Source: Lunularia cruciata (Eukaryota > Streptophyta > Marchantiopsida > Lunulariales > Lunulariaceae). From it: 64,000 nucleotides of DNA. Below are positions 22,038-34,071 of this stretch, piece after piece (position 1 is the first letter of the stretch; the number at the start of each line of letters is the position of its first letter). The position numbers were made by a program, and so were the translations under genes. The stretch covers positions 54,826,841-54,890,840 of the forward strand of contig OX419762.1 of NCBI GenBank assembly GCA_948567375.1. The letters are read 5' to 3'. The notes beneath the pieces were generated by a model. The model was not told where the DNA came from and searched no databases. It was given only the letters and a program-made list of their open reading frames with translations.

Positions 22038-23995
22038 TCAAATCTCAAAACTATTCTTACTCCGATTCAATATCAACTCTTCTTTGGCTTTTAAACCCAA
22101 TGGTCTTCCTATCACTTTTCCTTCTTTGGGTCTATCTAATTTTACTGATTCCTTTGTTATCTCTACTATCTCTTCACTACAAACTACAATTGCACTAGTG
22201 CGTAACTTATCTAACTCTTTATCTCCCAACCCACTATTCTCTTATGTCTTAGATAACTGATCCAAAGATACCAGCACTGCTACTTCTACAACTTCAGACT
22301 TCTTCTCCTCCTTCACACTACTCCTAAGTCTCTCTTACTCTGAGTTCACTCAATCTAATTTAGGACTTACACTGTCTCCTGCCCCAATTATCTTCCTATC
22401 TAATTGCTCTCTCAAACAAATCAACAGAGTATTCATATCTACATCTGTTGCTCTCCTCTTCTGAGTTTCCTACACAAGCAATTTCAATTCTTGCAATCTT
22501 GCTTCCTCCAATCTTCCTTCAGATTTTGTGCTTAACATTGCCCAACAACTTCTCTTATTGACTTTGATATATTCACCATATATACTCTGCCTTCAACTCT
22601 TCTTTGTACATCTTCAATTCGTTTTTGTACTCAGCTGCAAGCATCTTCTTCTCTTTGACATACTAAGCACTCTATGTCTCAGCACTCCTAACCAAGCCTC
22701 ACAATCTTTCCTCCTCTTGGTGTCAGAATGCCAACTCCCTCCACCATGCTTGATCTTTCCCTGCCACACTCTTCTTCAAGCTCTCTACCTCCTACTCCAT
22801 CATAGTTGCCATCACCTTCACATGAATACTTTTGATGCAAACTTCATTGACCTCCTCTTTCATCTTTGCCAGCAACACCATCTGCTCTTTCAACTCTTTG
22901 GCTTGCATGTGCATCTCTCTTCCACACTTCTCAAAGCTCTCTTGCAAGTTCTCTAAAGTCTTCTTCTTCAAGATTGCATCCACCTGAAGTTCCTGAGCTT
23001 CTTCTTCTCTTTGAGTTACACTCTCCTTCAATGTCTTCACTTCATCCACCATATACTTTACCACCTGCAACTCATTCATACAATATTGCGGGATTACTTT
23101 CTTATGTGTATTTAGCAAATCCGACAATGGAGTCACAATTTGTGTTAAGTATTTTACTCCCTCAAAGCCCTCTTCATTTTTGGTTTTTCTTTCATACTTT
23201 GCTTTTTCCGCCAGAGCCTACCCCCAAAGCCTTGATCTTTGTTCCTTCAACAATATTGCCTCCAAGCTTTCTTCTTCCTTATAGACCAAGCTTGGACCTA
23301 CTAGTTTAGCTGACCTCTTGATTCTTCCTCCCTTTAGGTCTTCCTTCTTTGGCACTTCATCCATCTCCTCCTTGGGCAACTTCAAGGAATGGCCATCTCC
23401 TCCCTCCATACAATCAATCGCCACATGGAACGCCTCATCTTCTTCTACTTCAATTGCTTGCTGAACTTCCTCTTTGCCTTCACTCTCACTTTTGATTCCT
23501 CACTTTGTAATGTAAGTTCAACTTCTTTGGAGTCTCCTTCTATGGACTTTGTCTCTCCTTTAGACTCTATCTTTGAAGTCTCCTCCTTCACCGCCTTCTT
23601 ACCTTGCAGATTGAGTCTTTGGGTCTTGCATTATGGCTAGGACAATGATACTTCTTTGGGCTTAGTCTGCTTCTTTGTCTTCAGGCTTCTTTCTTCCACC
23701 ATCTCCATCTGTCTTGTTCTAATGAAGTGATCATCATTGGCTCGCAATTGTAACTTATATTGCTGCTCCTCCTCAGAAGAAGTGTGTTGCAAACAGTGCA
23801 AAGTAATGTGGAGGCAAATTGGTTCTCCAATTGCCGATCACTACCTGTTTTTTGGTGAAAGCACTTTGCCTAGTTCACTTTCACTCCTACAAACAATTGG
23901 TGATAGAAGACTACTTGCTAAATGTTCAAGTATGTTGTTCTTTTGGATTTGAACATAGCCATGATTGCTCCCACAATGCTCCGCTTGATTGGATC
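22038..23995 (-). pseudogene. C0 LTR-encoded protein, middle and C-terminal part
   Basis: This is a badly broken copy of the family C LTR ORF. Recognisable parts on the minus strand are the conserved core before 23995 (DPIKRSIVGAIM and QAVFFHQ-type residues), an acidic Glu/Ser-rich middle near 23400-23700, a Glu/Lys-rich coiled coil (114-codon frame at 22792-23136), and the C-terminal segment with LDRPKEG at 22038-22229. Stops are frequent. Confidence 0.7.
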
Positions 23996-24678
23996 TATAA
24001 GCCGGCCTGTCTCTCACTCAAGATGAACCTCTGATGGCTATTATGGTAGCGCACCATGGACTAAGAAGGCAAGGAACCCCAACTCTATCAAACTCTTCCA
24101 AGGCTAATACTCCAAGACTCAAGACATTGCTCACTAGAGAACTCAATGAGAGAGAGATTGTTGCAAATGAAAGGATGATGAGTACCTCCTCACCTCTTGT
24201 TTATATACTTGTGAAATAGTTACATACCAAAGTAACTAATTATAGTAGTAACTCAAGTTACTAGACTAAAAGTCAAGTAAAGTCAAAAAGTAGAAAGGAA
24301 TATCCATTCACATGGGCATATTCCACTAGCATGTGATTGACCCAACCACTAAGTCAAGGATTCCTTCACATGGGCTTTCCTTGGACTATAGAAGAATCTA
24401 AAACAAAAAGGCTTGTGGCCCCAAGAGTTCTCAACTCTTTCCTCAAAGCCAAACACCTAGGAATAATACCAAGTCAACACACTAGAATCCAAAATAGTGG
24501 TGATCATCCTTTACACTTCTCTAAAGTAAGGTCCCCTCTATCTTAGCTATGACTAACTTTAGCTAATCATGACTAATGTAGAACCATCCTTTATCTCTAT
24601 ATAAATAATATCTCTCAAGTAGTTGTTATACCAAGCTAAATATCACAATACCACACACATACACAAATGGGTGTTACA
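23996..24678 (-). repeat. B3: solo B LTR in C0
   Basis: A single B LTR of 683 bp with no internal region, flanked by GATC at 23992-23995 and 24679-24682. The left terminus has decayed to TATAAGCCGG. Removing it joins the C0 ORF between ESYQ and DPI codons. A solo LTR arises by recombination between the two LTRs of one element. Confidence 0.92.
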
Positions 24679-24682
24679 GATC

Positions 24683-24886
24683 CTGATAGGACTCCACTTT
24701 GTAGTCATTGTTAGTCCGTGGGGCAAAGAACAAGTTTCTGATTTTTGCGGTCTCATTTCCAACATCACACTTCCAATAGAAGGTGACTCCAATTGCCTCT
24801 CATGATTCCTTCCCCAATAATAACCTCCAATTTGACTTAGTCCATCAAGCCAGATTTCCTCTCTGCCCCTTGACTTTGAAGCCTTC
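24683..24886 (-). pseudogene. C0 LTR-encoded protein, N-terminal fragment
   Basis: Continuation of the C0 ORF beyond B3, with residues such as RNLFFAPRTNNDYKVES in the conserved core. It is cut by the C1 terminus at 24887; CCTTC at 24882-24886 would be the target duplication of that insertion, but the matching copy was not found. Confidence 0.68.
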
Positions 24887-27800
24887 TATGACAACCCGGT
24901 AAATATCACTTTTGCAGTAATCAAGTAAGTAAAGTTTGTTCCCGCAAAGATACAATTCAGAATTGGTCAAATACAAAACAAAGTAACATCTTCAGTTCTT
25001 CTTGGTTGTGTCTTCAGTCTCTTAGGTAGAAACCACACCCAAAAGAGAGTAACAAGCTCACAATCTTTACAACTTGTCACAAATTCAGACACCCATAATC
25101 ACAACATAACAAATTCTGTCTAAACAAATCTTGATTGTTTTGATTCAGATTCTCCCAAAGACGGCATTTCATTGCAAAACCACTTCACCTCAAAATTGTA
25201 TTCCACTCCTCCATTGAAGGCACGACTTCCTTGATCAAAATTGCTTCACATCAACTTTGCACCGCACTTACAAATGCAGAATACTACCAACACTACAATT
25301 CCTCTCAGATCTGTCAAGGCATTGCTTCGATTGCAATTCACTCAGGATCAAACACAAAGAATGAAGATCAAGGTTGCACAATCCAACATCTACCAAGCAC
25401 ATTGACTTGCACTTTGGAATTCTCCACACACTCACAAATCCACACACAAAGTTGACACTCAGAATTAAGCTCAAGCAATGAGCCTGAAATCAGCACTTTG
25501 CTTTATCTATCTTCAAAAATTATGAATACTGAAACAACATAAGACTGCAAATGCCACATTTAAATAGTGAAACAAATGATAGTTACTAAAAACTATACCG
25601 TTTTCTAACAACTCTTCCTACATGCAGATCCAAAATGACAATGCATCTCTTCATATCTGCCTCTTCAAATCTAAAATTGTTACTACTCCGATCCGACGTC
25701 TATCTTGACTTTGGCTCCCAAACCCGATGATCCCTTGATAATTTCACCATCCTTGGGTCTATCTAATCCTACTCCTAACTCTTCTATTTCAACAATTTCT
25801 TCACTACAAACTACAATTGAGATCTCAGGTAATCTTTCTAACTCAATATCCCTTGATCCACTCTTCTCTAAAGGTTCAGAGAACAACTCCAAAGACACCT
25901 GTACTCCTACTTCTATGACTTTGGGTCTTTGTACTTCTTGTACTTTACTATGAAGTTTATCTAGCTCTGTTCTAACAAAATATAGTCTAAGGCACACATT
26001 GTCTCCTACCTCTAACATCTTCCTATCTACATGTTCTTGCAAATGAATTAATAAATTATTCAACTCCGTATCCTTGGCCTTTCTCTTGCACGTCTCTTGC
26101 ACCAATAACTTTAGCTCATGCAATCTTGCCTCCTTGAGTTTACCTTCAACTTTTGTGCTCAACATTACCTTGATTTCATTGACTACTCCGTCTACTTCAT
26201 CAGCTTCTCCTACGACCGCAAGCTTCTCCTTCTTCCTTTCCTCCTCCAACTCACTACAATACATCTGGAGCTCGTCTTCAAATTTGGCCTTCAATGCCTC
26301 CTTCTCCCTCCAATTCACAAAGATTTGCTCTTTTGCTACTCGCACCAATCCTTGCAACCGATCTTCTTCTCTACCGCACTCTGCTAACTCTCGCTGCCAA
26401 GCTTGATCTTTCTTTGCTGCTCTCTTCTTGAGACTCTCCAACTCTTGCTCCATGACCGCTGTAATTGCTTTTGAGTGGATTAACTCGACTTGGGCATCTA
26501 CAATTTCCCCCTTCAACATTGCAACCAACATGGTCATCTCCTTTGCCTCATCGTGAGTCTTTACCAAATCCTCCCTCAACACCTCAAAGTGCTTACTCCA
26601 AAGAACCTCCTCAACCTGAAGTTTTTTGGCTTCATCTCCACCCTCGTCAACTTACTTTGCAACAACAAGGTTTCCGCACTCTAGGTCTTCACTACGGCCA
26701 ACTCATCCCACACCTTGAGATTGACACTTACCATCTCCATCTTCTTCTACTGTAGAAACATTAACAGTGGACATACTATCTTTGACAGATATTCCACTCC
26801 TTTGCACTTCTTGCCTTTGGCTGGGCCTTTGGGTTCCTTCTACTCTACCTCGTGCACCTTGCCCCGAAGTCACGATCTTTGTACTTTCAAAGTTTCTTCC
26901 TCCGAGCTTTTCTCCTCTTCTGTGGTAACTATATTGGGCCCCACCTTGGCTACAATCATAACATTCTTCTCCTTGACAGTCTAGGGTTGTGCCACGACTT
27001 CCTCTCCCTTCTTCTTCTCAATGCCCTATTCAAGAATAGAAACTTTGGGACTCAGCTTTCCTGCCTCGACCATCAGCCTTTGTGTTTGCTGGACCTCTAC
27101 CTCACCTTCACTATCACTACTCAATTCTTCACATTGTAGCATGAACTCCTCTTCTTCTCCCAACACTTCTCCCTTCAATCCAATTTATCCTTCTGACTCT
27201 CCGTCTAATTCTGGCATGGCTTCCTTTGTCTTCACCATCACTGCCGTTGGGTTAAGCTTTGGCATTTTCCGAGGCTGGATTGTTGCAGCACGACTCTTGG
27301 GCTTGGCTCCCTTTCTAGCCCTTGGAAGGTCAATTCCCAAATTTTTCTCCTTCCTACTCTTCTTTTAATACTCATCCCCATCTCGCACTCTCTCCATATA
27401 ATATCGCTCATCTACCTCCTTCCAGAAATCCGGATGAAACTTCAAGCGCATTTGATTTCTCTCTTCCAAGGTCAGCAAGTCCAACCCAAAATAAAACTGC
27501 ACTACAAAAGGCATAAAATAATGCAGTGGCATGTCCATTCTCCACCCCAAAATCATCTGCCCCACTCTTTCATGCAGACATTTCACCCAATCTATTGCCT
27601 CTCTTGCAAACATTTGGTGAAAGAACACCGCCTGTTGCATAGTAACATAGGTGGTTTGCTCAGGCTTGAACATTTCCATCATCACGCTAACTATCTGTCT
27701 CTGCTCAGGGTCTCTATAACTATTCACCTTATACTCATTCTTGGTGCGAGGGTGATTGAATGAATTCCTCACTTTGGCAGTTTTTTCTGAAGCATCACAC

Positions 27801-28628
27801 TTCCGATAGAAGGTGGTACCTCCTATCTCTCCTACTTCTCTTCCCAAAACTACTCTCCAATAGGCCTCTGTCCATCAAGCTGGAATTCCTCTCTTCCCCT
27901 TGTGCTTTGGTGTATCCTTGCAATTGCTCTGTGCGATTTCTACCATGAAACATGGAAAATTGAAGTTCCAATTCTAGGCCAGGAACGTGATACAAAGTCT
28001 CATCAAGACTTCAATCCGTGCTATTACTTCTAACCAAAAGATTGCTAGCCCCCTCACCAAACTCTGCTTACTCACTTGCGGGGTCATCGGATGCTTTTTC
28101 ACCTTCTTCTTGTGGAAGATCATTCTTGAGATCCTCACCCACTCCTCTTCTTGTGGATTTACAATTTTCATTCCTTTGGATCAACTCTGAATAGGCACCG
28201 TGTAGCAACAAGACATTTTTCTACTTCCTTGTGCAACTTGTAATTTTATAGTCCTACCCCAATTGGTCATTTTTTAGTTGCTCCTCCTCTCCAGTCTCCG
28301 ATTTGGTGAAGTTGTTTCCTATCACTATTAAGAACTTCTTGATCCCAAGGTCATTACTTTCTTCTCGTGTACTTTCTTGATTGAGCTAACTCTGAAGAAG
28401 TTTGTTACAAGTTATTTGGATCAGATCACACTGCCCAATATGAAGTCTTACATTCTTCTTCTTTGTTTTTGTCTTTGGGTCCTTCAATCTTGACTCGAGG
28501 TAACCTCAGGTCTACTTCAAACCCCTGCTTCTTATTTCTTCATTGTTTAGCCCTCTTTGGCTTTATCCGTGTACTTCTTCTTCAAATTTTCCTAAAACTA
28601 TCCAAAACAAAAAATTGTGGGTACCACA
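24887..28628 (-). repeat. C1: giant 3' LTR of the family C element
   Basis: 3742 bp. The plus-strand left end TATGACAACCCGG and right end GTGGGTACCACA match the termini of C2 and C3. In sense orientation it begins TGTGGTACCC directly after the polypurine tract and ends TTGTCATA. A TATA-like box (sense TATAAAA) lies near 28244-28250. About two thirds of the LTR is ORF. Confidence 0.88.
25683..28171 (-). pseudogene. C1 LTR-encoded protein (globular domain plus coiled coil)
   Basis: The N-terminal core is a 160-codon frame at 27847-27365 with TTYVTMQQAVFFHQMFA, IDWVKCLHER and FHPDFWKEVDERY. It is roughly half identical to C3 in this part, so the two subgroups separated long ago yet keep the protein fold. 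An acidic middle region is broken. The C-terminal 299-codon frame (26582-25683) is a Lys/Glu-rich coiled coil with LHELKLLVQETCKRKAKD and a tail with LDRPKDGEIIKGSSG. Function is not recognised. No enzymatic motif is visible. Confidence 0.75.
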
Positions 28629-28640
28629 TATCCCCTCCCT
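28629..28640 (-). other. Polypurine tract at the C1 boundary
   Basis: Sense GGGAGGGGATA lies between the integrase stop (TGA at 28640-28642) and the LTR start TGTGG. Only about a dozen bases separate pol from LTR. Confidence 0.8.
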
Positions 28641-29760
28641 CAAATGTGAGCATCCCCGCAAACACCGACAACCGGTTCTTTATACAAAGTTGGGTCCGTG
28701 GTCCAAAATTTTCTAACCCTCCACTTGTTTACTTGAGTGGCAAAAGGATTGCCTTCCAGGTCTGCAAGTTGAATAGAGCCATTGGCATATATGTGAAAAA
28801 CATGATATGGCCTCCTCCACCTCAAATGTAGTTTCCGTGGAAAAAATATGCAGCAATTGTCATATAACAATACCAAGTCACCTTCCGAAACAACAACAGG
28901 TTTGATTCTCTTATCGTGCCCAACTTTCCGCTGTTCTTGTACTTCCTTTGTGGTTTGCATTGCATCATCCCTTTTCTCTTCTAACCACATCAATTGGTGG
29001 ATCCAAAGATCTTGGCTTTCTTTCTTCAACAATTGTTCTTTGCAAAGAATTTGATATGTCGGTACTTCAAATTCAAATGGTAGTAAGGGATGCAATCTAT
29101 ATGTCAGAAAATAGGGAGTTTGCTTGGTGGTAATCTTTTCAATTGTTTATATGCCCACAAAGCTGTAGGTAACTTTGTGTCCTAGTTGTAGGCATAATTG
29201 ATTGTCACCTTGTTCAAAATTTTACACAACAATCCATTGGCCTTCTCCGTTAGTCCATTCGCTTTTGGATTGTAGGGAAATGCCTTCCAATGTTTAATTT
29301 GAAAGAACTTGGTTAATGCTTCCACCATAGAGTTCAAAAAATGAGTTCCCCGATCACTAACCAATTCCAAGACACTTGTAACGGGAAATGATGTTTTGGA
29401 AGAAAAATTCTGCAACTATTTTTGCATCATCTCTTTGTGTTGCCCTTGCTTCTACCATCTTGGTAGCATAATCAGTGCATACCAAGATGTACCTCTTCCT
29501 CGTGACTCTAGTCACTGGTTGAATTGGCCCCACAAAATCAATACCCCATTTCTCAAATGGAGCCAATGGCAAAATTGGTTTTAGAGGCCACTGGGAAGTA
29601 GCCGTCGGCTTTCCTGTTCTCTAACAAGCATCACAACTTTGAATTTGGGCATAAGTATCTTTATACATCATTAGCCACCAATATCATGCTGAAAGGATTT
29701 TCTCACAATATTCTTGAGGGCGTAGTGTCCTCCCGATGCTTCAGAGTGTAAGGATTCAAT
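28640..29760 (-). pseudogene. Family C integrase
   Basis: The catalytic core shows WGIDFVGPI near 29540, aspartate in LVSDRGTHF near 29350 and glutamate in NPKANGLTEKANG near 29260. The His pair of the zinc module is in HSEASGGHYALKN near 29720; the Cys pair lies in a stretch broken near 29620. A C-terminal GPY/F-like module follows (LRWRRPYHVFHI, then NGSIQLADLEG) and the frame ends VNKWRVRKF plus about 20 residues. There is no chromodomain. Several frameshifts are present. Confidence 0.86.
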
Positions 29761-31570
29761 GACTCCTCCAACTTCATATGCCTCCAAACATCTCCAAAGT
29801 ACTTCATCTTTGCACAATTTAAACAAAATGTTGTGTTTTAATTGGTATGGTCCCATCTTCTTGAGGAAGACTGCCCTCTGTTTCAGGTCCAGCCCCTTGG
29901 GACAATGACAAGTATGCAAATAGTGATATTTGGCTGCATACCTTGTACTTTGAACAACCATTAGATGATATAGTTCTTTATCAAGAAACCAATCATTGAC
30001 TTCCAAGTCTTGGTCTTGAGTTTCTAACTTGGACAAGAAGTCCACATTCAAATGAAAAGCTCCCTTCCTTACTTGTATAGTGTATGTGAATTCATGTAAC
30101 AACAAGATCCATCTTGCAATTTGCCCAGACAAATCTGCTTTCTTGATCAAATGTTGCAATGTGTAATGGTCAACATAAGAAGAAAAACTCGTATCCCAGC
30201 AGGTAGTGGTGGAATTTTCTTGTAGGCATAAACTATTCCGAACGCTTCTCTTTCAGTTGTTGAATAGTTCTTTTCTGAAACTGATAATTGTTGGTTGGCA
30301 TAATAAACCGGGTAGTCCTTCTTCTTCTCATCCTTTTGACTTAAGGCAACTCCAATTGCCATGGACAAAGTGTCCACATACACATGAAAAGGGGCGTCCC
30401 AATTTGAGGCCCTCATGATTGGTGCTTCAACCAATTTCTTCTTCAATACCTGGAAAGCTTCTTCTTGATTTGCTTCCCAGAGATAGTCTTTGGATTTCTT
30501 CAAAAGCTTTGTAAGGGGTGCAGCAAGCACCGCATAGTTTGAAACAAAGCATCTGTAGTGTTTGACATGTCCCAAGAAGGCTCTCAGCTCCTGGATGTTC
30601 TTTGAAGATTCCAAATTTGAGATAACTTTGACCTTCTCAACATCAACTTCAATACCTTAGCTTGACACCCGATGCCCCAGAAGAATTCCCTCTCTCATTG
30701 CAAAGAAGCATTTCTCCGGGTGTAATTACAAAGTGGCAGAACAAGACGTTTCAAAAGTTTAGCAAAGGTATTCCAAATGTACATCTCTCCACCCAAACAC
30801 ACAAAAATCATTAGTAAAGACCTCCACAAATTTGTGCAGGAAATCCTTGAAGATTGTATTCATCATCCGCTGGAAAGTAGTGGGAGCATTACACAACCCA
30901 AAGTGCATTTGGTTGTAAGCAAACATGCACCAATCTGTAGTGAATGTAGTTTTATCCCTTTCCTCTTGGATGGATACTTGATTGTACTCTAAAAATCCAT
31001 TGAGAAAACTGTAAAGAGGATGACCGGCTACTTGGTCCAAAATTGTATTGGTAAAAAGCAAAGGATGATGATCCTTCCTCGTTATTGCATTCAACTTGCA
31101 AAAATCTTGGCACACTCAAATCTTCCCGGTCTTCTTCTTTGGATCGATGACTATGGGGGAAACCCACTCACTACTCAAGACAAGAAAGGTTATTCCGGGC
31201 CCTAAGTACTTATCAATTTTGTCTTTCACTAAGAGTGAGTACTTCGGGTTCAAACGGTGTTGTCTTTGCCAAAATGGGACTGCATCTTCAACCAGATCAA
31301 TCCGGTGTTCTCCAAATTCTTGTGGAATACCCGTCATTTGATCAATAAACCAGGCAAATACAACTTGGAATTCTATAAACAGGGCAGTGTATTCTGCCAA
31401 CTCCTTCAAAGTGACTGTCTTCAAAATTTTCAAAAGTTTCCCTTTGGTCAAGACAACATCTTGATAGTCATTGAGGTTGATCACTCCTTTGATGTGGCTT
31501 ACTCGGCTTAATCCGAGCCAAACTGCAGTCAAACCCTCCTTCCTCCAAGTCATGTTTACCTGAGGCAATG
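29761..31570 (-). pseudogene. Family C RT and RNase H
   Basis: RT begins with the SSEWVSPIV block near 31160, then the KLNAITRKDHHPL block near 31090 and FGLCNAPTTFQRMMN near 30890. The catalytic motif reads FTNDF near 30805-30815: the first of the two aspartates is now asparagine. The connection FLGHVKHYRCFV and RNase H residues (NYSTTEREAFGIVYA) lie at 30614-30200, with IARWILLLHEFTYTI near 30110. Frames shift several times. A linker near 31570 has SHIKGVINLNDYQDVV. Confidence 0.87.
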
Positions 31571-32275
31571 TCTTATGGGTCTTCGTCTTTGACCTCTACC
31601 TTGTAGCATTCAAAGTAATTGACTTGGACTTCATCTTTGGATTCATCTTCATCTTCTGACGAAGTTGTTTCTCCAAGGTGAGGAACCTTTGTCCAACTCG
31701 TGGTCACCGACTTCTGTTCTTTGGACAAAATGTCCTTAAATCGTAACTTTTGTTGGTGCCAATCCACATAACCTAAGCACTATACAACCAAGGTCTTTCA
31801 ATCAAGAAAGGATAACCAGTTTTGGTTACTAGTCACAACACAATGTAATTTAACTTGAAGAGCACCCCTCTAATGATCATAGTGATATTTGACAGCATGC
31901 CCAAGGGCCGTCTCTTAGTTTGATCTACAAATTTCAAAATTTGGTGTGTTGGTTCAAATGTTGTATACCCTAGTCAATGTGGAGTGTCTTTTGTCAAGAC
32001 ATTCACACTCGATCCCAAATCAATGGGTATGGATGTGATCATGCAGCCTATGATCTCCGCATCCACTTTGGGAGATCCCAAATCTTCTTGTTCAATACAA
32101 TAAATTGCAGGCAAGTTGTTCTTGGTCATCGCCCTTACTTTCTTGAGGGCTGAACTCAGCTGCTTCTTGTATAGCTTGTTGTCCTCCCACAATTGCTGAA
32201 ATGTGACATTAGCACTTGTAGATGCCAAATCAGCCACAATATCGTTGTCGTACTTTCCTTTTCTCTCTCTAGGAA
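31571..32275 (-). pseudogene. Family C protease and linker
   Basis: The protease active site reads IPIDLGSSVNVL near 32005: DLGS replaces the usual D-S/T/G-G. Upstream residues FQQLWEDNKLYKKQLSSALKK precede the domain. Downstream an acidic linker (SSEDEDESKDEVQ near 31640) leads to RT. Family C sequence fades out near 32275, so gag and leader are missing here; gag fragments of the same family are at 37856-38157 and 52973-54454. Confidence 0.75.
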
Positions 32276-34066
32276 CACACAGGGTGCCTAGCTGTGGAGA
32301 CTACAGATCAGAGGCTAGAGGTAAACCGTTATGACTCAAAAAAACATACATGTGACCCTTATTGCCAGAACCCTCCTTTCTCAAGACTAATATTCTTGCT
32401 ATCGGGAAGGATAGTACCGGGCAACCTGACCTGTCATCACAACACGCACTCCTAGTCTACTGGTCATCACTTCCAAAATAACCAAGGAGAAATACACAGC
32501 ACTCCTAGAAGAAAATAATTTGAGCGCAACGCCCACACACCAATCCAAGCCAACTGGGTGTACAAATAGGCATACAAGTACAAAGAGGATCCAATCACAA
32601 GAAAATGGCAACAACTCTCTGTACATTTTGTCGGGAAAGAGCTTCAGAGACTTTGTGCTCTATAATCAAGCTCACTCCAACCTGTAGTCCAAGCCTCCTC
32701 CCATCTGTACTTCAAATCTCAACAAATTCCTACTTCATGTGGGGATTTTCTATGTCTTTTTGATTGGGAAAAGTATGCGCAGCTCATATGCAAGTAACTA
32801 TTTTTACATAGCTTGGATTCAAGTGATCTAGAATTCAATGGAAAGCCTGTAAGATAAGCTTTCCAATGATATAAAACTTTCACACAGAGGAGCTAAATTT
32901 ATCCACCAACAAGTCTGGAAATTTTCATGAGAAAATTCAAACTGCAACTTGGGGAGTGACCAAAACTCAAAACCTGATCATTAGCTCTTCTCCAACACCT
33001 TACATCCCATAAGCTTCAACTTCAATCAATTAGATCTAATTTGAGATTGACCCAAAACTGGAATTAATTGCACTTAGTACTGTAAGAACATTGTCTACTC
33101 TTCAATCCCACTGACAAATAGTGAAAAGGTCTCAAGAAACTCCCTCAATTGACTACTTTGTGCTCTTAGGTATGAATTCAACCCCCCTTTACTCAATTGA
33201 TCATATCCCTCTCATACTCAGCTCCAATCGAGTGATTTCTGTCTACAAATTGTAGCTTGTTGTCTCTTCTTTCCAACCATGTCCTTCATTCCTCAAATGG
33301 CCTCACCAAATTCCCCCGATGGTCAAAAAACTCTTGACTTCCCCCTTGAGACCCAAGTTCTTGCATATTTGTCCTTTACTCTTTTTACTTTTTGACAAAT
33401 GGACCTCACAACTCCACCTTGAAGCTTATGAGCAAAATTTTAAGCATTCCCTAACTATAGAAGGACATAAATTGTCAAGTCCTAGACATTCTCATAAGTA
33501 AGCACCAGAAGGATGATAGGATCTGGGTTTCCCATCATCGACTCCACAAACACCACCCCGAAACATGCTACCAACCAATCCCGTAAGTCATCAAGGTGTA
33601 AAATCTGAAGCCTGATGAGAAAAGGATTTGGGAGTGGTAGATTGGGAGCATGGGACATCTCATGCTCGAATGCTTCCTCCCATGCTCTATCACTCGCTCT
33701 TTGCTACAACTCTCTCCCAACTTCCTTCTCTCCTCGAGACTCTCCAAACTAAAATACACCCGTCTCTCGACTTGCCCTCATCTTTATTCATCAGAGCCCT
33801 CAAACACGATAAGATTGTAACCCACGTGGCCAATCACATACATGTACATAGATGGCTCACATGGCAACATCTCATCCGTCAGATCTAGTATGCAACCTAC
33901 CCCACTAACGTGGAGATAAGGCAAAGGGGCTACGCAAACCACAACACGACACCGTATTGCGTGACTCCTCCTAACTTCACCTTTTTTACCTTCACCAAAG
34001 GCAAAGGCAAAGTCTATCCTTGTTCAAATTGGACTTTGGGGTGCTTCAGGACGGTAATCAGAGTAT
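32276..34066. other. Unassigned stretch, no gene recognised
   Basis: No reading frame resembling a known protein and no terminal repeat is seen. GC content rises near 33800-34000, where promoter-like motifs cluster. It is the only larger block that may not be transposon DNA. C2 interrupts its right side, and family C gag sequence follows C2. Confidence 0.5.
33807..33925 (+). promoter_or_regulatory. Cluster of plant light-type promoter motifs (putative)
   Basis: Within 120 bases lie GATAAGATT (I-box like, about 33808), the palindrome CCACGTGG (G-box, 33822-33829), CCAAT directly after it (33830-33834), and a second pair ACGTGG plus GATAAGG (about 33910-33922). I-box plus G-box pairs are known from promoters of light-regulated plant genes such as rbcS and Lhcb. 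No coding region follows before the C2 insertion, so this may be a promoter cut from its gene, or chance. Confidence 0.3.
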
Positions 34067-34071
34067 GGATG

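Larger units (their letters stand above)
14242..24886 (-). mobile_element. C0: family C LTR, split by B2 and B3 and broken by C1
   Basis: The left end TGTGATAACC corresponds to the TGTGACAACCC terminus of C2 and C3. The unit continues to 14831, resumes at 21849 after B2, is interrupted again by B3 (23996-24678), and is cut at 24886 by the C1 LTR. Joining across each insertion restores continuous family C sequence. Three insertions in one unit make it one of the oldest pieces in the window. It belongs to the same subgroup as C1 and C5. Confidence 0.85.
24887..32275 (-). mobile_element. Family C element: 3' LTR plus pol, 5' part missing
   Basis: In sense orientation (minus strand) a Ty3/gypsy protease-RT-RNase H-integrase region (32275 to 28640) is followed by a polypurine tract and then by the 3.74-kb unit C1. 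This junction identifies the recurring ORF-bearing unit as the LTR of this element. The gag region and the 5' LTR are missing at the right, where unrelated sequence begins near 32276. It is inserted in C0. Confidence 0.85.

Noticed and set aside
22038..23995. Family C ORF as a host gene (myosin- or kinesin-like coiled coil)
   Set aside because: No motor or other host domain is present, every copy lies inside an LTR-like unit with the same termini, and one unit abuts a retrotransposon polypurine tract.
26074..26406. Plus-strand frames rich in Ser, Leu and Pro through the C-family ORFs (also 27021, 35682, 48236)
   Set aside because: They are the complement of Glu/Lys-rich coiled-coil codons and show no conserved motif.
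32399..32626. 75-codon minus-strand frame in the unassigned block
   Set aside because: It is short, has no recognisable motif and no relative elsewhere in the window.
34050..34066. GGTAATCAGAGTATGG next to C2 as a possible primer site
   Set aside because: It lies outside the C2 target duplication, has an extra base compared with the Met-type site, and no LTR lies on the required side.
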